A stretch of 64,000 nucleotides of DNA from CAVWGP01 sp963754645 (lineage in GTDB: Bacteria; Pseudomonadota; Alphaproteobacteria; Bin65), in the NCBI GenBank assembly GCA_963754645.1, contig CAVWGP010000011.1:1550001-1614000 (forward strand). Direction: 5' to 3'. Within the stretch, counting starts at the first letter, position 1. Every line of letters begins with the position of its first letter. The translations under genes were made by a program, and so were the position numbers. Positions 52,875 through 61,746 of this stretch are shown one piece after another. The notes under the pieces are model-generated. The model searched no databases, was not told where the DNA came from, and worked only from the letters and a program-made list of their open reading frames with translations.

Positions 52875-53761
52875 GCCCATTCCTCCTTGGCGCGATTGAC
52901 GGTGTTGGAAAATCGCGAAGGTCCCCCTGCCGGCTGCCCGGGCGCCGGTGCGACTTCCGGCGGCATCTTCGCGTCGTCCTTGAGGATCGCAAGGATCTTG
53001 CCGGCGAGCTCGACTCCGGCGGCCGAGTTGCTTGCATAATGCAGTCCGGCGATTTCGCGATTGCGCGCGATGCGCCGCGCCAGGACGACCAGGGAATTCG
53101 ACATCGCCGCGTGGACATTGTTGGCCGCCGGCAGGGCAAGCTTGGCGCATTCGGCGACGAGCTTGGCCTGGGTCGCGTGGCCGCTCGGAAACGAAGCATG
53201 GCCGGGAACCGGTATCGGCGGCATCAGGGCCGGGCAAATATGCGAGGGGCGGGGCCGGTTGTACCTGCCCTTGAAATACATGACCGTGAACAGCGCCGTC
53301 AGGTTTGCGATGTGCAGCAACCGGCACGTGGCCGGATGCGAGGCCGGCGTCATGCCGAGCAGGGCCATGAAATAAGTGAGAAACTCGTCGCTCTGCGCCG
53401 TGATTTCGCCGAGCGCGTCGGCGCGTTCGTCCTTCGCCGCGACGATGAGCGATGTAATTTCACTCTGGGGATCGGCCGGAATCGCGGTCGCGAGCTGGAT
53501 GCTGGCGCGCCAGTCGGTTGCGGTGAAATCGATCAACGTCAGCCAAGCGCGCCATTCGACGCCCCAGGCACGCGGCGAAAAGCCGTTTGCGGCCAGCGTC
53601 GTTCGGTGGCTCTCATTGCCGGCCTCGAATGCGAACGGCAAATCCACCCGGTCGGCGAACGCCCAGGCGCCGGCGACGCTGCCGGTGTTCCCGACGTTTC
53701 CTACATTTCCGACATTTCCCACATTGCCGACATTCCCGACATTGCCGACGTTTCCGACCAT
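52871..53761 (-). CDS. PAP2/vanadium-haloperoxidase superfamily protein with (VGN)8 N-terminus
   Basis: 296 residues from ATG 53761 with GGGAGGG four bases upstream, so the repeat is translated. Residues 2-25 are eight Val-Gly-Asn triplets. The PAP2 motifs follow: Lys164 to Arg171-Pro172 (KGRYNRPRP), PSGH at 192-195, and Arg235...His241 with Asn245 where phosphatases have Asp. There are few hydrophobic segments, so a soluble acid-phosphatase or haloperoxidase-type enzyme is likelier than a lipid phosphatase. Stop and next start overlap (ATGA), coupling it to the G1-like peptidase. Confidence 0.78.
   Translation of the reverse strand: MVGNVGNVGNVGNVGNVGNVGNVGNTGSVAGAWAFADRVDLPFAFEAGNESHRTTLAANGFSPRAWGVEWRAWLTLIDFTATDWRASIQLATAIPADPQSEITSLIVAAKDERADALGEITAQSDEFLTYFMALLGMTPASHPATCRLLHIANLTALFTVMYFKGRYNRPRPSHICPALMPPIPVPGHASFPSGHATQAKLVAECAKLALPAANNVHAAMSNSLVVLARRIARNREIAGLHYASNSAAGVELAGKILAILKDDAKMPPEVAPAPGQPAGGPSRFSNTVNRAKEEWA
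53687..53758. repeat. Eight-unit 9-bp tandem repeat (coding)
   Basis: Minus-strand units of the form GTCGGNAAY (for example GTCGGAAAC, GTCGGCAAT, GTCGGGAAT) encode Val-Gly-Asn eight times. Third-position differences show it is not a freshly expanded array. It is the N-terminus of the PAP2-family protein. Confidence 0.85.
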
Positions 53762-53817
53762 TTTTCCCTCCCGCAGTACGCAGATTTCAACACTTCAAGT
53801 TCGTTTGACCCATGCAT

Positions 53818-55579
53818 CTAGTCCGGTAAGCCTGCCAATCGCAACCGATCGACGAACTTTTCCAGGATAGCGCCGCGCAGCGGCGTGCGCGCGGCGAAGG
53901 CTTTCAGCCCGAATTTCGGCTCGATTGCGAGCAGTTGACCGGCGATCCGGCGCGCCCGGTCGATTTCGATCAATCGCGACCAAGCTTGCAGCAAGGACGC
54001 GAAGATTGGCGGTCAGCCTTTCGTTGTGCTGCGCCGCCTTGGTCGCCCAACGAATGGCCTCGTCATAGTTGCCGTTAACGTAGTGCGCCTGCGACAGCAT
54101 GTGCTCGGAAAGGTATACATACGAATCGCGCGGCGACAGTTGCAGGCCGTGCTCGGCGCGCAACACGGCCGTGGGGCCTTCCCCGAGATAACCGCAGGTT
54201 GCGCTGCTGAAGGTCCAGGCCATTGCACAGTTCGGTCCGACCGCGAGCGCCCTGTCGAAGATCTGGGCGGCCATTTCGTATTCTTTCAATGCGAATGAGC
54301 AAACGTGGCCGTGGATCGCGAGAGCCAGGGCATCGTTACCGTCGCGTTCGATCGCCGCCACCGCTGTCCGGGTCGCCTCCGCATTGTCGGCGGCCGGGTC
54401 GGGCGACCAACCTTGAGCGATGCGAAACATGCGCCATAAGGCGGAATAGGAGTACGCCGGTGCGTAGCTTGGGTCATGCGCGATCGCCTGCTGAAGCAAG
54501 GTTCCGGCGCGCGAGAACGCTTCGTAATCCATTCGGTACATCAAGGCCAGCGCCTGCAGGACAAGATCGTAACCCGTCATGTTCTGCGGATGCTTGCGCA
54601 TCGCGCGCATCCTTTCGCGCTCGCGGACATAGGGCGCGATCGTGGTCACGACCCGAATGGCGATTTCGTCCTGGAGCTTGAACAGATCGGCCATTTCGCC
54701 TTCGTATTGATCGGAGAAGACGACCGTGCCGGTTTCCGCGTCGTCGAGCTTGGTGGCGATTCTGAGCCGCCGGCCGGATCTCTGCACGCTACCATGCAGC
54801 ACGTATCGCACCTGCAGCTCGCGGCCGACGGCATGGACATCGACGGCGCCGCGGTAACCCAGCGTCGAGCCGCGCGCTATGACGAAGAGCTCGCGCAGGC
54901 CGCCGAGCACCAGGATGATGTTGTCCGCGATGCCTTCGGCAAAATAGGTTTCAGTCGGCTCGGCATTGAGTTCGCGAAAGGGCAGAACGACGATCGACGG
55001 CCGGCCTTCCGCGCCCGACAACAATTTGCCGAGCGATTCGCCCGCCGATCCCATGACGTGCACGCTGTAGGCCCGCACCGGGCGCGCCATGTTGCGCATA
55101 TGCAATTCGCCGAGGTCGACGACGCGAATGCCCGGTCCGCCGCCGATCTGCTCGGCGACGGCGCCCGAGGCCACGACGCCGCCCGGTTCGGCATAGGTCT
55201 GAAGCCGCGCGGCGATGTTCACGCCGTCGCCGTAGATGTCGTCCTTCTCGACGATGACATCGGCAACGTGCACGCCGATCCGAAAGCTGATCGGCGGCAG
55301 GCCTCTTGTATCGCCGGCCGGCGAGCTCGCCGACTTTTGTATTTCGAGGGCGCATTGTGTGGCGTCGTTCGCGCTGTCGAACATGGCAAGAAGGCCGTCG
55401 CCGGTATTTTTGATCACCTGCCCGCGATGGGCGCCGATCTTCGGGTCAAGTATTTCGGTGCGCAGCCGCATGAGGCGGGCATGAGTACCCTCCTCATCGC
55501 CTTCCATCAACCGGCTATAGCCAACCACGTCGGCCGCCAAAACGGCGGCGAGCTTGCGATTGGCCGCCCGAGCGATCAT
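53818..55579 (-). CDS. Class III adenylate/guanylate cyclase with TPR region (late frame break)
   Basis: About 586 residues from ATG 55579, which has GGAG nine bases upstream; GTG 55594 is an alternative. The cyclase domain (about 8-180) has metal-binding Asp17 in LAADVVGYSRLM and Asp61 in NTGDGLLAMF, with YGDGVNIAARLQ. A linker domain (SIVVLPFRELNAEPTETYFAEGIADNI) and TPRs follow. Such cyclase-TPR proteins are abundant in alphaproteobacteria. One extra A near 53970 shifts the end; the restored frame reads IDRARRIAGQLLAIEPKFG to TAG 53818, whereas the uncorrected one stops at 53795. Confidence 0.87.
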
Positions 55580-55741
55580 GAATTCGATCTCCACGCACGA
55601 TGTTCACCGGGCATGCGGTGGCGCCATCGATCGCCCCCAGCTCGCCTCGATCCCGTTGCCAATGTTTCGCGCAGACAGAATGGCCTTCGCCCTCACGCGA
55701 AATCAATAGGCGATCGGGCAACGGCTCGAAATTTGGCTTGC

Positions 55742-56507
55742 CTAAATTTTGCCGTTGTCGCCGTCGCTGGAAGCGACTCGCCGCAGCGCGGCCGGATCGA
55801 CCACCTCGACATGCGCTTTGGCCAATCGAATGAGCCCCGCCGCTTCCCAGGCCTTCATCTGTTTGTTGACGCTCTCGCGCGAGGCGCCGGTGATTTCGCC
55901 GAGCTGGCGTTGGGTGATCGCGATCGCGGCCGTCGTCGTCGTCCGGCGCGCCGCCCTCCTGCGCGCTTTCCGCCGCGAGGCGCAGCAGCGTCTTGGCGAG
56001 GCGCTGGGGCAGGTCGAGAAAAAACGCGTCCTCGACCTGCTCGCTGGTGCGGCGCAGGCGGCGGCACAGCACCGCCATGATGCGCAGCGCCATGTCGGGA
56101 TTGGCGCGCAACACGGGGAGAAGGTCGCGGCGCTCGAGCACGAGCAGGTCGCAATCGGTCTGCGCCACCGCGTCGGCGGTGCGCGGCCCGCCGTCGAGCA
56201 AGGCGATCTCGCCGAACACCTGGCCGGCGCCGATGATGTTGAGCACGGCCTCGCGGCCCTTGGCCGAGGCGACGCAGATTTTCACGCTGCCCTGCAGCAC
56301 GGCCATCATCGCCGTGCCCTCCGAGCCCTTGCGGAAAATCGTCTTGCCGCGCCGCGCGCGCTGCAGCCGCGTCCGCGCCACCAGCGCCGCGATCGCGTCC
56401 GGCGCCAAGCCTTGGAACAGCCAATGCCCGGCGAAAATCTCGCGCCGGTCGACATAGCGCACTTCGTCGCCGCGCCCAGCGCTCCGCACTCCACCGGCGA
56501 CCGTCAT
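55742..56507 (-). CDS. Crp/Fnr family regulator (frame interrupted)
   Basis: About 254 residues from ATG 56507. The cNMP-binding beta roll is complete (LQRARRGKTIFRKGSEGTAMMAVLQGSVKI, GQVFGEIALLDGGPRTADAVAQ). The frame breaks near 55925-55955; the other frame carries the HTH: AITQRQLGEITGASRESVNKQMKAWEAAGLI and ends at TAG 55742. It probably senses cAMP or cGMP, which the cyclase encoded next to it could supply; that link is inference. Confidence 0.85.
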
Positions 56508-56684
56508 CGCGTCCCCAAATCTCTCCGCTGGCCGCAACCCTAGCCGCCGCGTTCCGCCGCCGCAAACGGGATTTCCGCCGTGTGAACCGGCTCACGCCGA
56601 AAATTCCGCCGGCGTGACGCGCGCCACGCGCGGCACCGCGCGGCGTGCTTTAGCCATGGCGTCGCCGCCAAACAGGAGGACACC

Positions 56685-56999
56685 ATGAAATCGCTCGCCC
56701 CGGCCTGTCTCGCACTCGCACTCCTGCTGCCGTCGCCGGCCGCGCCCCAGTCGCAGGAATACTGGCCCGAATATGCCGCGGTCTTCCGCGACACCTGCGG
56801 CGAGCGCGAAACCGCCGCCGTGTGCCAATGCACCCTGGACCGCGTCGCCAGCCACGTCGGCTACGAGGCGCTGGCCAAGGAGATCAAGCGGCACGAAACG
56901 CGCTTTTTCCTGCAATCCAAGCTGCGCGAACCGGCGCTGAGCGCCATGCAATATTGCCGCGCGCTTTATGCCGAAAAGACGCCGGGTTATACCGATTGA
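56685..56999 (+). CDS. Small secreted protein of unknown function
   Basis: 104 residues with AGGAGGA before ATG and a signal peptide (1-about 22). The mature part has four Cys (DTCGERETAAVCQCTLDRV and MQYCRALY), in a helical layout that could form two disulfides. It resembles short periplasmic helical proteins but no family is assigned. It is convergent with the DnaJ-domain gene. Confidence 0.65.
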   Translation: MKSLAPACLALALLLPSPAAPQSQEYWPEYAAVFRDTCGERETAAVCQCTLDRVASHVGYEALAKEIKRHETRFFLQSKLREPALSAMQYCRALYAEKTPGYTD

Positions 57000-57095
57000 G
57001 GGACTTCAGGGACAGCAGGGACAGCAGGGACGGCAATGACAGTGCGGAATGCCGTCGCTGGAGTCCCTGTTGTCGCTGCTGTCCCTGAAGTCCCT
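56999..57095. repeat. Inverted 9-bp-period GGGACAGCA repeat (copy 2)
   Basis: AGGGACTTCAGGGACAGCAG (56999-57018) and its exact reverse complement (57076-57095) flank more 9-bp units and a short loop region. It resembles the element at 13580-13720 and also lies between convergent genes. Confidence 0.85.
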
Positions 57096-57110
57096 AAAAT
57101 AGCGCCCGCC

Positions 57111-57734
57111 CTATCGCACATGCAGCTTCTTCAACTCCGAATACGCCGCATTGATGCACTTCAAGCGTTCCTCGGCGGATTTGTCGCCGCCATTGGCGTC
57201 GGGGTGGTAGCGCTTGGCGAGTTTCTTGTATTGCTTCTTGATCGCATCGAGGCTCGCGGTTGGCGCGATGCCGAGCGTGACGTAGGGCGAGACTTCGGCG
57301 GCGGTGCCGGAATAGGCGCCGTTGCGGTATTCGCGCCGGCCGGCGCCGGCCGCCGCGTCGGCTTCGCGCTTTGCCTCGCGCGCCATGAACTCGAAAGGAT
57401 CGAAGGCGCCGGCGCGCGCGCGCGCGGTAGGCGCGGCGCCGTGCAGGCCGCGGTCGCCGAGCGGCCATAGCGGCCGTTCGCCGAGCATCGCGGCTTGCAT
57501 TTGGCGCTCGATTTCCTCGGGCGTCATGCCGGCGTGATAGTTCCACGCCTTGTTGTAGGCTTCGACATGCTTGCGGCAGAACCAGTAATAGTCCTTGAGC
57601 TTCTTGCGCGATTTGGGCGCGCGATGCTCGCCCGCGGCGCCGCATTCGGGCGCGTCGCAACGCCGGCCACCAGGGTCGTCGAGGCCCTTGATGTCTTTCA
57701 GCGTCTCCAAAGGAACTGACCGATTCTTCCGCAT
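57111..57734 (-). CDS. DnaJ-domain protein usually linked to cobS
   Basis: 207 residues. An N-terminal part with a Cys/His cluster (RRCDAPECGAAGEHRAPKSRKKLKDYYWFCRKHV) may bind zinc. The C-terminal J domain (about 150-205: SPYVTLGIAPTASLDAIKKQYKKLAKRYHPDANGG) has the HPD triad needed to stimulate DnaK. This architecture is common in alphaproteobacteria immediately before cobS, often beside bolA. Here it is separated from cobS by the 50.6-56.5 kb cluster. Confidence 0.85.
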   Translation of the reverse strand: MRKNRSVPLETLKDIKGLDDPGGRRCDAPECGAAGEHRAPKSRKKLKDYYWFCRKHVEAYNKAWNYHAGMTPEEIERQMQAAMLGERPLWPLGDRGLHGAAPTARARAGAFDPFEFMAREAKREADAAAGAGRREYRNGAYSGTAAEVSPYVTLGIAPTASLDAIKKQYKKLAKRYHPDANGGDKSAEERLKCINAAYSELKKLHVR

Positions 57735-57806
57735 CCTGCCAATATGAGGCCAGGCGCGGAAAGAAACAATCTTGACAGAACGAAAGTAAGCCGGCGGGGA
57801 CGCGGA

Positions 57807-58616
57807 TCAGCCGCTGCCCGAGCGCTTGGCCAGGAACTCGGTGAGAAATTTCCGCGCTCTCGGGTGCTTGGGCTCGGTGAAAAAATCCGCCGGCTTGGCG
57901 CGTTCGACGATCTGGCCTTGGTCCATGAACCAGACCTGGCTCGCGACATCGCGGGCGAAGCCCATTTCGTGGGTGACGACGAGCATGGTGCGGCGCTCTT
58001 CGGCGAGCGCGCGGATGACGCGCAGGACTTCGCCGACCAGCTCGGGATCGAGCGCCGAGGTCGGCTCGTCGAACAGCAGAACCTTGGGCCGCATGGCGAG
58101 CGCGCGGGCGATGGCGGCGCGCTGCTGCTGGCCGCCCGAGAGAAACGCCGGATATTGATCGCGCTTGTCGCGGATGCCGACCTTGTCGAGCAGCGCCTCG
58201 GCCTCGGCGACGGCTTCGGCGCGCGGCCGTTTCTGCACGTGAACCGGCGCCTCGATCACGTTCTCGATCACGGTCATGTGCGACCACAGGTTGAAGTTCT
58301 GGAACACGAAGCCGATGCGCGCGCGGATGCGGTCGACCTGGGCGCGGTCGCCGGGCTCCATCCGGCCGCCGCGCCCGCGCCTGACCGTGATCGTCTCGCC
58401 CGAGACCGAGACCGAGCCGGCGTTCGGCGTCTCGAGCATGTTGATGCAGCGCAGCAGCGTGGACTTGCCCGAGCCCGAGGCGCCGAGAATGGCGATCACG
58501 TCGCCCTCATGGGCGTCGAGGTCGATGTCCTTGAGCACTTCGAGCGCGCCGAAACTCTTGCACAGGCCGCGGATGCTGAGCACGGGTTTGCGCGCGCGGG
58601 GGGACCCGGCGCTCAA
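57807..58616 (-). CDS. Polar amino-acid ABC transporter ATP-binding protein
   Basis: 269 residues from TTG 58616, which overlaps the permease stop (TTGA); GTG 58583 is an alternative. All ABC motifs are present: Walker A GASGSGKST, Q-loop FVFQNFNLWSHMT, signature LSGGQQQR, Walker B VLLFDEPTSALDP and H-loop VVTHEMGFA. It is of the HisP/GlnQ type, with the insertion (VRRGRGGRMEPGDRAQ) typical of HisP-like proteins for basic amino acids. Last gene of the transporter operon. Confidence 0.93.
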   Translation of the reverse strand: MSAGSPRARKPVLSIRGLCKSFGALEVLKDIDLDAHEGDVIAILGASGSGKSTLLRCINMLETPNAGSVSVSGETITVRRGRGGRMEPGDRAQVDRIRARIGFVFQNFNLWSHMTVIENVIEAPVHVQKRPRAEAVAEAEALLDKVGIRDKRDQYPAFLSGGQQQRAAIARALAMRPKVLLFDEPTSALDPELVGEVLRVIRALAEERRTMLVVTHEMGFARDVASQVWFMDQGQIVERAKPADFFTEPKHPRARKFLTEFLAKRSGSG

Positions 58617-59329
58617 TGGATCAGCTCCGGCTTGAGCGGTGCCGTGGCGCCGCGCAGATGCGGCGACAGCCAATGTTCGAGCGCGTGGACGGCGCGCGTG
58701 ATCGCGAAATTGACGATCAGGTAGATCGCCGCGGCGGCGATGAAAATTTCGATCGCGCGGAAGGTTTCCGAAATCAGCTTGTGGGCGATGCCGCTCACTT
58801 CCATCAGCGTGATGATCGAGGCGAGCGACGTCGCCTTGATCATCAGGATGATCTCGTTGCCGTAGCCGGGCAGCGCCTGGCGCAGCGCGATCGGGAACAC
58901 GATGCGGCGGAACAGCAAAAGGCGCGACATGCCGGCGGCGCGGGCCGCGTCGATCTGGCCGGCGGGGACCGATTGCAGCCCGCCGCGGATGATCTCCGAA
59001 CCGTAGGCCGCGGTGTTGAGCATGAGCGCCAGGATCGCGCACCAAAACGGCTCGCGCAGGAACGTCCACAGGAAGCTGGCGCGCACGTCGGCGAACTGGC
59101 CGAGCCCGTAATAGATGAGGAAGATTTGGATCAGCAGCGGCGTGCCGCGGAACACATAGACAAAGGCGCGCGCCAGCCAATCGAGCGGCGCGATGCGCGA
59201 TTGCCGCATCCAGGCGAGCAGCGCGGCGAAGACCAGGCCCAAGCCGATCGAGATCAGCGCCAGTTGGAACAGCAGCGGCACGCCGGCGAGCAGCTTGACG
59301 AAACTCTCGTAGATGAAGACCGGATCCAT
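58613..59329 (-). CDS. Polar amino-acid ABC transporter permease (HisM-like)
   Basis: 238 residues with five to six membrane helices. The HisM/GlnP family segments FVYVFRGTPLLIQIFLIYYGL and the cytoplasmic EAA-like loop SEIIRGGLQSVPAGQIDAARAAGMSRLLLFRRIVFPIALRQALPG (contact site for the ATPase) are clear. It should pair with the neighbouring permease, whose stop is 4 bp upstream of its start. Confidence 0.92.
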   Translation of the reverse strand: MDPVFIYESFVKLLAGVPLLFQLALISIGLGLVFAALLAWMRQSRIAPLDWLARAFVYVFRGTPLLIQIFLIYYGLGQFADVRASFLWTFLREPFWCAILALMLNTAAYGSEIIRGGLQSVPAGQIDAARAAGMSRLLLFRRIVFPIALRQALPGYGNEIILMIKATSLASIITLMEVSGIAHKLISETFRAIEIFIAAAAIYLIVNFAITRAVHALEHWLSPHLRGATAPLKPELIH

Positions 59330-59333
59330 CGCC

Positions 59334-60038
59334 CTAGGTTCGCCGCACGCCGAGCTGGGTGCGGAACTCGGCCTTGTCGAAGAGCCAGGTCGATATCGTC
59401 GTCAGCAGCAAATAGAGCGCGGCGGCGGTGAGATAGAAATAGAACGGCGAGCGGGTCGAGCCGGCGCCGACCTGGGCCTGGCGCAACAGCTCGACCAGGC
59501 CGGTGATCGAAATCAGCGCCGATTCCTTGAGCACCAATTGCCAGCAATTGCCCAAGCCCGGCAGCGCGAAGCGCAGGACCTGCGGGCCGACGACGCGGCG
59601 GAACAGCAACAGGCGCCCCATGCCCACCGCGCGCGCCGCTTCGATCTCGCCCTGCGCCACGGCGCCGAAAGCGCCGCGATAGACTTCGGCCTGATAGGCC
59701 GCCGAGACGATGCCGACGGCGAGCGCGCCGGTGAGAAAGGCCGGCATGCCGATGAAGCCATCATCGCCGAAACCGCGGCCGATCGCGGAGAGCACCGCGC
59801 TGCCGCCGAAATAGAACAGATAGATGACGAGCAGGTCGGGAATGCCGCGCAGCACCGTGGTGTAGCCGTCGGCAAAGCCGCGCGCGAAGCGCCCGCCGCC
59901 GATCTTGGCCCAGGCGATGAGCGTGCCGAGCATCATGCCGACGGCGAAGGCCGCGAGCGACACCGCGACCGTCATCCCCGCCGCCGAAATCAGCGGCCAG
60001 CCCCAGCCGCGCTCGATCATGATCTCGTAGAAGCCCAT
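59334..60038 (-). CDS. Polar amino-acid ABC transporter permease (HisQ-like)
   Basis: 234 residues, same fold as the next gene: GYTTVLRGIPDLLVIYLFYFGG and the EAA loop AEVYRGAFGAVAQGEIEAARAVGMGRLLLFRRVVGPQVLR. The form RGIPDLLVIYL is common in permeases of octopine/nopaline- or arginine-type importers. A strong hairpin lies between it and the binding-protein gene. Confidence 0.92.
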   Translation of the reverse strand: MGFYEIMIERGWGWPLISAAGMTVAVSLAAFAVGMMLGTLIAWAKIGGGRFARGFADGYTTVLRGIPDLLVIYLFYFGGSAVLSAIGRGFGDDGFIGMPAFLTGALAVGIVSAAYQAEVYRGAFGAVAQGEIEAARAVGMGRLLLFRRVVGPQVLRFALPGLGNCWQLVLKESALISITGLVELLRQAQVGAGSTRSPFYFYLTAAALYLLLTTISTWLFDKAEFRTQLGVRRT

Positions 60039-60058
60039 GGCGCGCCGCCGACAGCGCA

Positions 60059-60081
60059 GGGGCGGGTCTAAGACCCGCCCC
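60059..60081. repeat. GGGGCGGGTCT hairpin inside the ABC operon
   Basis: GGGGCGGGTCT (60059-60069) and AGACCCGCCCC (60071-60081) form a perfect 11-bp stem with a one-base gap. It belongs to the family seen at 21675 and 32883. Lying between the binding-protein gene and the permeases, it could raise the binding protein's share of the message. Confidence 0.75.
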
Positions 60082-60106
60082 TACCGGTGCCGACCGTGTC
60101 ACCCGC

Positions 60107-60955
60107 CTAGCAGGTCTGCGGCGACAAGTCGGTCTTGAACCACTTCATCGACAGGCCCTTGATCGTGCCGTCCTTGCAGGCGGCGGCGACGGCTTCGTCG
60201 AACATTTTGTGCAGGTCTTCGTCAGCCTTGCGCAGGCCGACCGCGACGCCGCGGCCGAGCACGTCGCCGCTGAGCCCGGCGCCGGCGATCGTCATGTTCT
60301 TGAACTGCGGCTGCGCCATGGTCGCGACGAAGGCCGAATGCGCCGCGAAAATCGCATCGACGCGGCCGGCGGCGAGATCGAGATCGTGCTGCTCGGTCGT
60401 CTTGTATTCGCGGATCGTCGCCACATCCTTGAAATATTTCTCGAGGAAGGCCGAGTTCGTGGTCGAAACCTGGACGCCGATCGTCTTGCCCTTGAGGGCC
60501 GCGCGCCATTCGTCGATGATCTTCTTCGATTCGGCGGCCTGGGCCGTCATGCTGAATTTCTGGCCCGCGCCGGCGAGCTTTTCGAGCGCGCCGCCCTTCA
60601 TCACGGCGAAACCGTGCGGGCCGGCGGCATAGGGCCGGGTGAAGTTGAGGACTTCGAGGCGCTTGTCGGTGATGTTCATGCCGGCCATGATCACGTCGTA
60701 TTTGCGCGCGGTGAGCGCCGGGATGATGCCGTCCCAATCCTGCGCGATGATCGTGCATTCGGATTTCATCCGCTTGCACAGGTCGTTGGCGAGGTCGATC
60801 TCGAAGCCGACGATCTTGCCCGCCTCGACGAAGTTCCACGGCGCGTAGGCGCCCTCGGTCGCGATCGTGATCTTGGCCCACTTGTTCTGCGCCGCGGCGC
60901 CGCCGGCCAGCATGGCGACGGCGAGGCCGATACCGAGCAATTTTAGCGATTTCAT
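60107..60955 (-). CDS. Periplasmic binding protein of polar amino-acid ABC transporter
   Basis: 282 residues with a signal peptide (1-22, AGGAAAQ). The family-3 solute-binding signature is clear: ITIATEGAYAPWNFVEAGKIVGFEIDLANDLCKRM, DWDGIIPALTARKYDVIMAGMNITDKR and GKTIGVQVSTTNSAFLEKY. Residues resemble the lysine/arginine/ornithine- and octopine-binding branch, so a basic amino acid or derivative is the probable ligand. First gene of the four-gene transporter operon. Confidence 0.92.
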   Translation of the reverse strand: MKSLKLLGIGLAVAMLAGGAAAQNKWAKITIATEGAYAPWNFVEAGKIVGFEIDLANDLCKRMKSECTIIAQDWDGIIPALTARKYDVIMAGMNITDKRLEVLNFTRPYAAGPHGFAVMKGGALEKLAGAGQKFSMTAQAAESKKIIDEWRAALKGKTIGVQVSTTNSAFLEKYFKDVATIREYKTTEQHDLDLAAGRVDAIFAAHSAFVATMAQPQFKNMTIAGAGLSGDVLGRGVAVGLRKADEDLHKMFDEAVAAACKDGTIKGLSMKWFKTDLSPQTC

Positions 60956-61134
60956 GATGCTCTCTCCCTGGGTTGCGAAGGGGCAGGGTGTTGCGTCCCT
61001 TCCTTGGCCGATACAATTTCACGGATTGCGGCGTTCTCGCAAGAGCCAGAAGCCGCCGTGCCAGCTCCGGCGATCGATGCAATTCCGCCACGATGTCGCG
61101 CGAAAGTCTTGACCGGGAACGAGGAGACTTAACC

Positions 61135-61645
61135 ATGCGAATTTGGCGAATGATACGGGCGTTGTTGCCGCTCGCTCTGGTCTTGGCCGCGCCGGGCGAA
61201 AGCGGCGCCTGCACCTGCATGTGGATGGGCGGGTTTCTCAAGGTGGCGCCGAACGCGCCGCTCATCGTCCATGTCCGCGTGCTCGACTATCATGGGCGCA
61301 ATCGCAAGGTCGACCTCGCGATGGATGTCGAGATTGTTGAAGTCCTGCGCGGCGAGGCTAAAGCGAAGACGGATACGCATCTGGGGCGACAACGGCGCGC
61401 TGTGCCGTCCCTATGTCAGCGGTTTTGCCCGCGGCACGGAATGGATCTTTGCCATCGCTCCGCTGGCGAGCACGAAAGGCGATCCGGGCAGCGCGCCGGG
61501 CGATTATTCCATCAATGGCTGCGGCGCCTATTGGTTGCGGGTGGAGAATGGCCGCATCCGCGGCCACATAACCGAAGGCAGTCCGGGAAATCCGGAGCAG
61601 AGCATTAGCCTCGACGAATTGCGAAACGCTCTCAAAAAACCTTGA
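61135..61645 (+). CDS. Secreted protein of unknown function (frame interrupted)
   Basis: About 169 residues. ATG 61135 follows GAGGAGA. The signal peptide ends near residue 24, just before CTCMWMGGFLKV. The first frame continues to VEVLRGEAKAKT; the second resumes VRIWGDNGALCRPYVSGFARGTEWIFAI and ends ISLDELRNALKKP at TGA 61645. One extra base near 61372 explains the shift. The pattern of a CTC start, a VEVLRG-like strand and later Cys resembles small periplasmic proteins with TIMP/NTR-like Cys-first layouts, but this is only a resemblance. Confidence 0.6.
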
Positions 61646-61655
61646 TGCGCCGCGG

Positions 61656-61687
61656 CCCGGTTGTCTGTATTCCCGGTTGTCTGTATT
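61656..61687. repeat. Perfect 16-bp tandem duplication
   Basis: CCCGGTTGTCTGTATT occurs twice in a row (61656-61671, 61672-61687) in the leader of the cation-efflux gene. Confidence 0.8.
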
Positions 61688-61746
61688 CAGGGGCGATGAA
61701 TTCCGCGCCCATTGTCCGAGCGACGGCGTCCGGGGCCGTGCGAGCC

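Noticed and set aside
51810..53327. Long N-terminal extension of the G1-like peptidase frame
   Set aside because: The extension overlaps the PAP2 gene out of frame; a good Shine-Dalgarno places the start at 52874.
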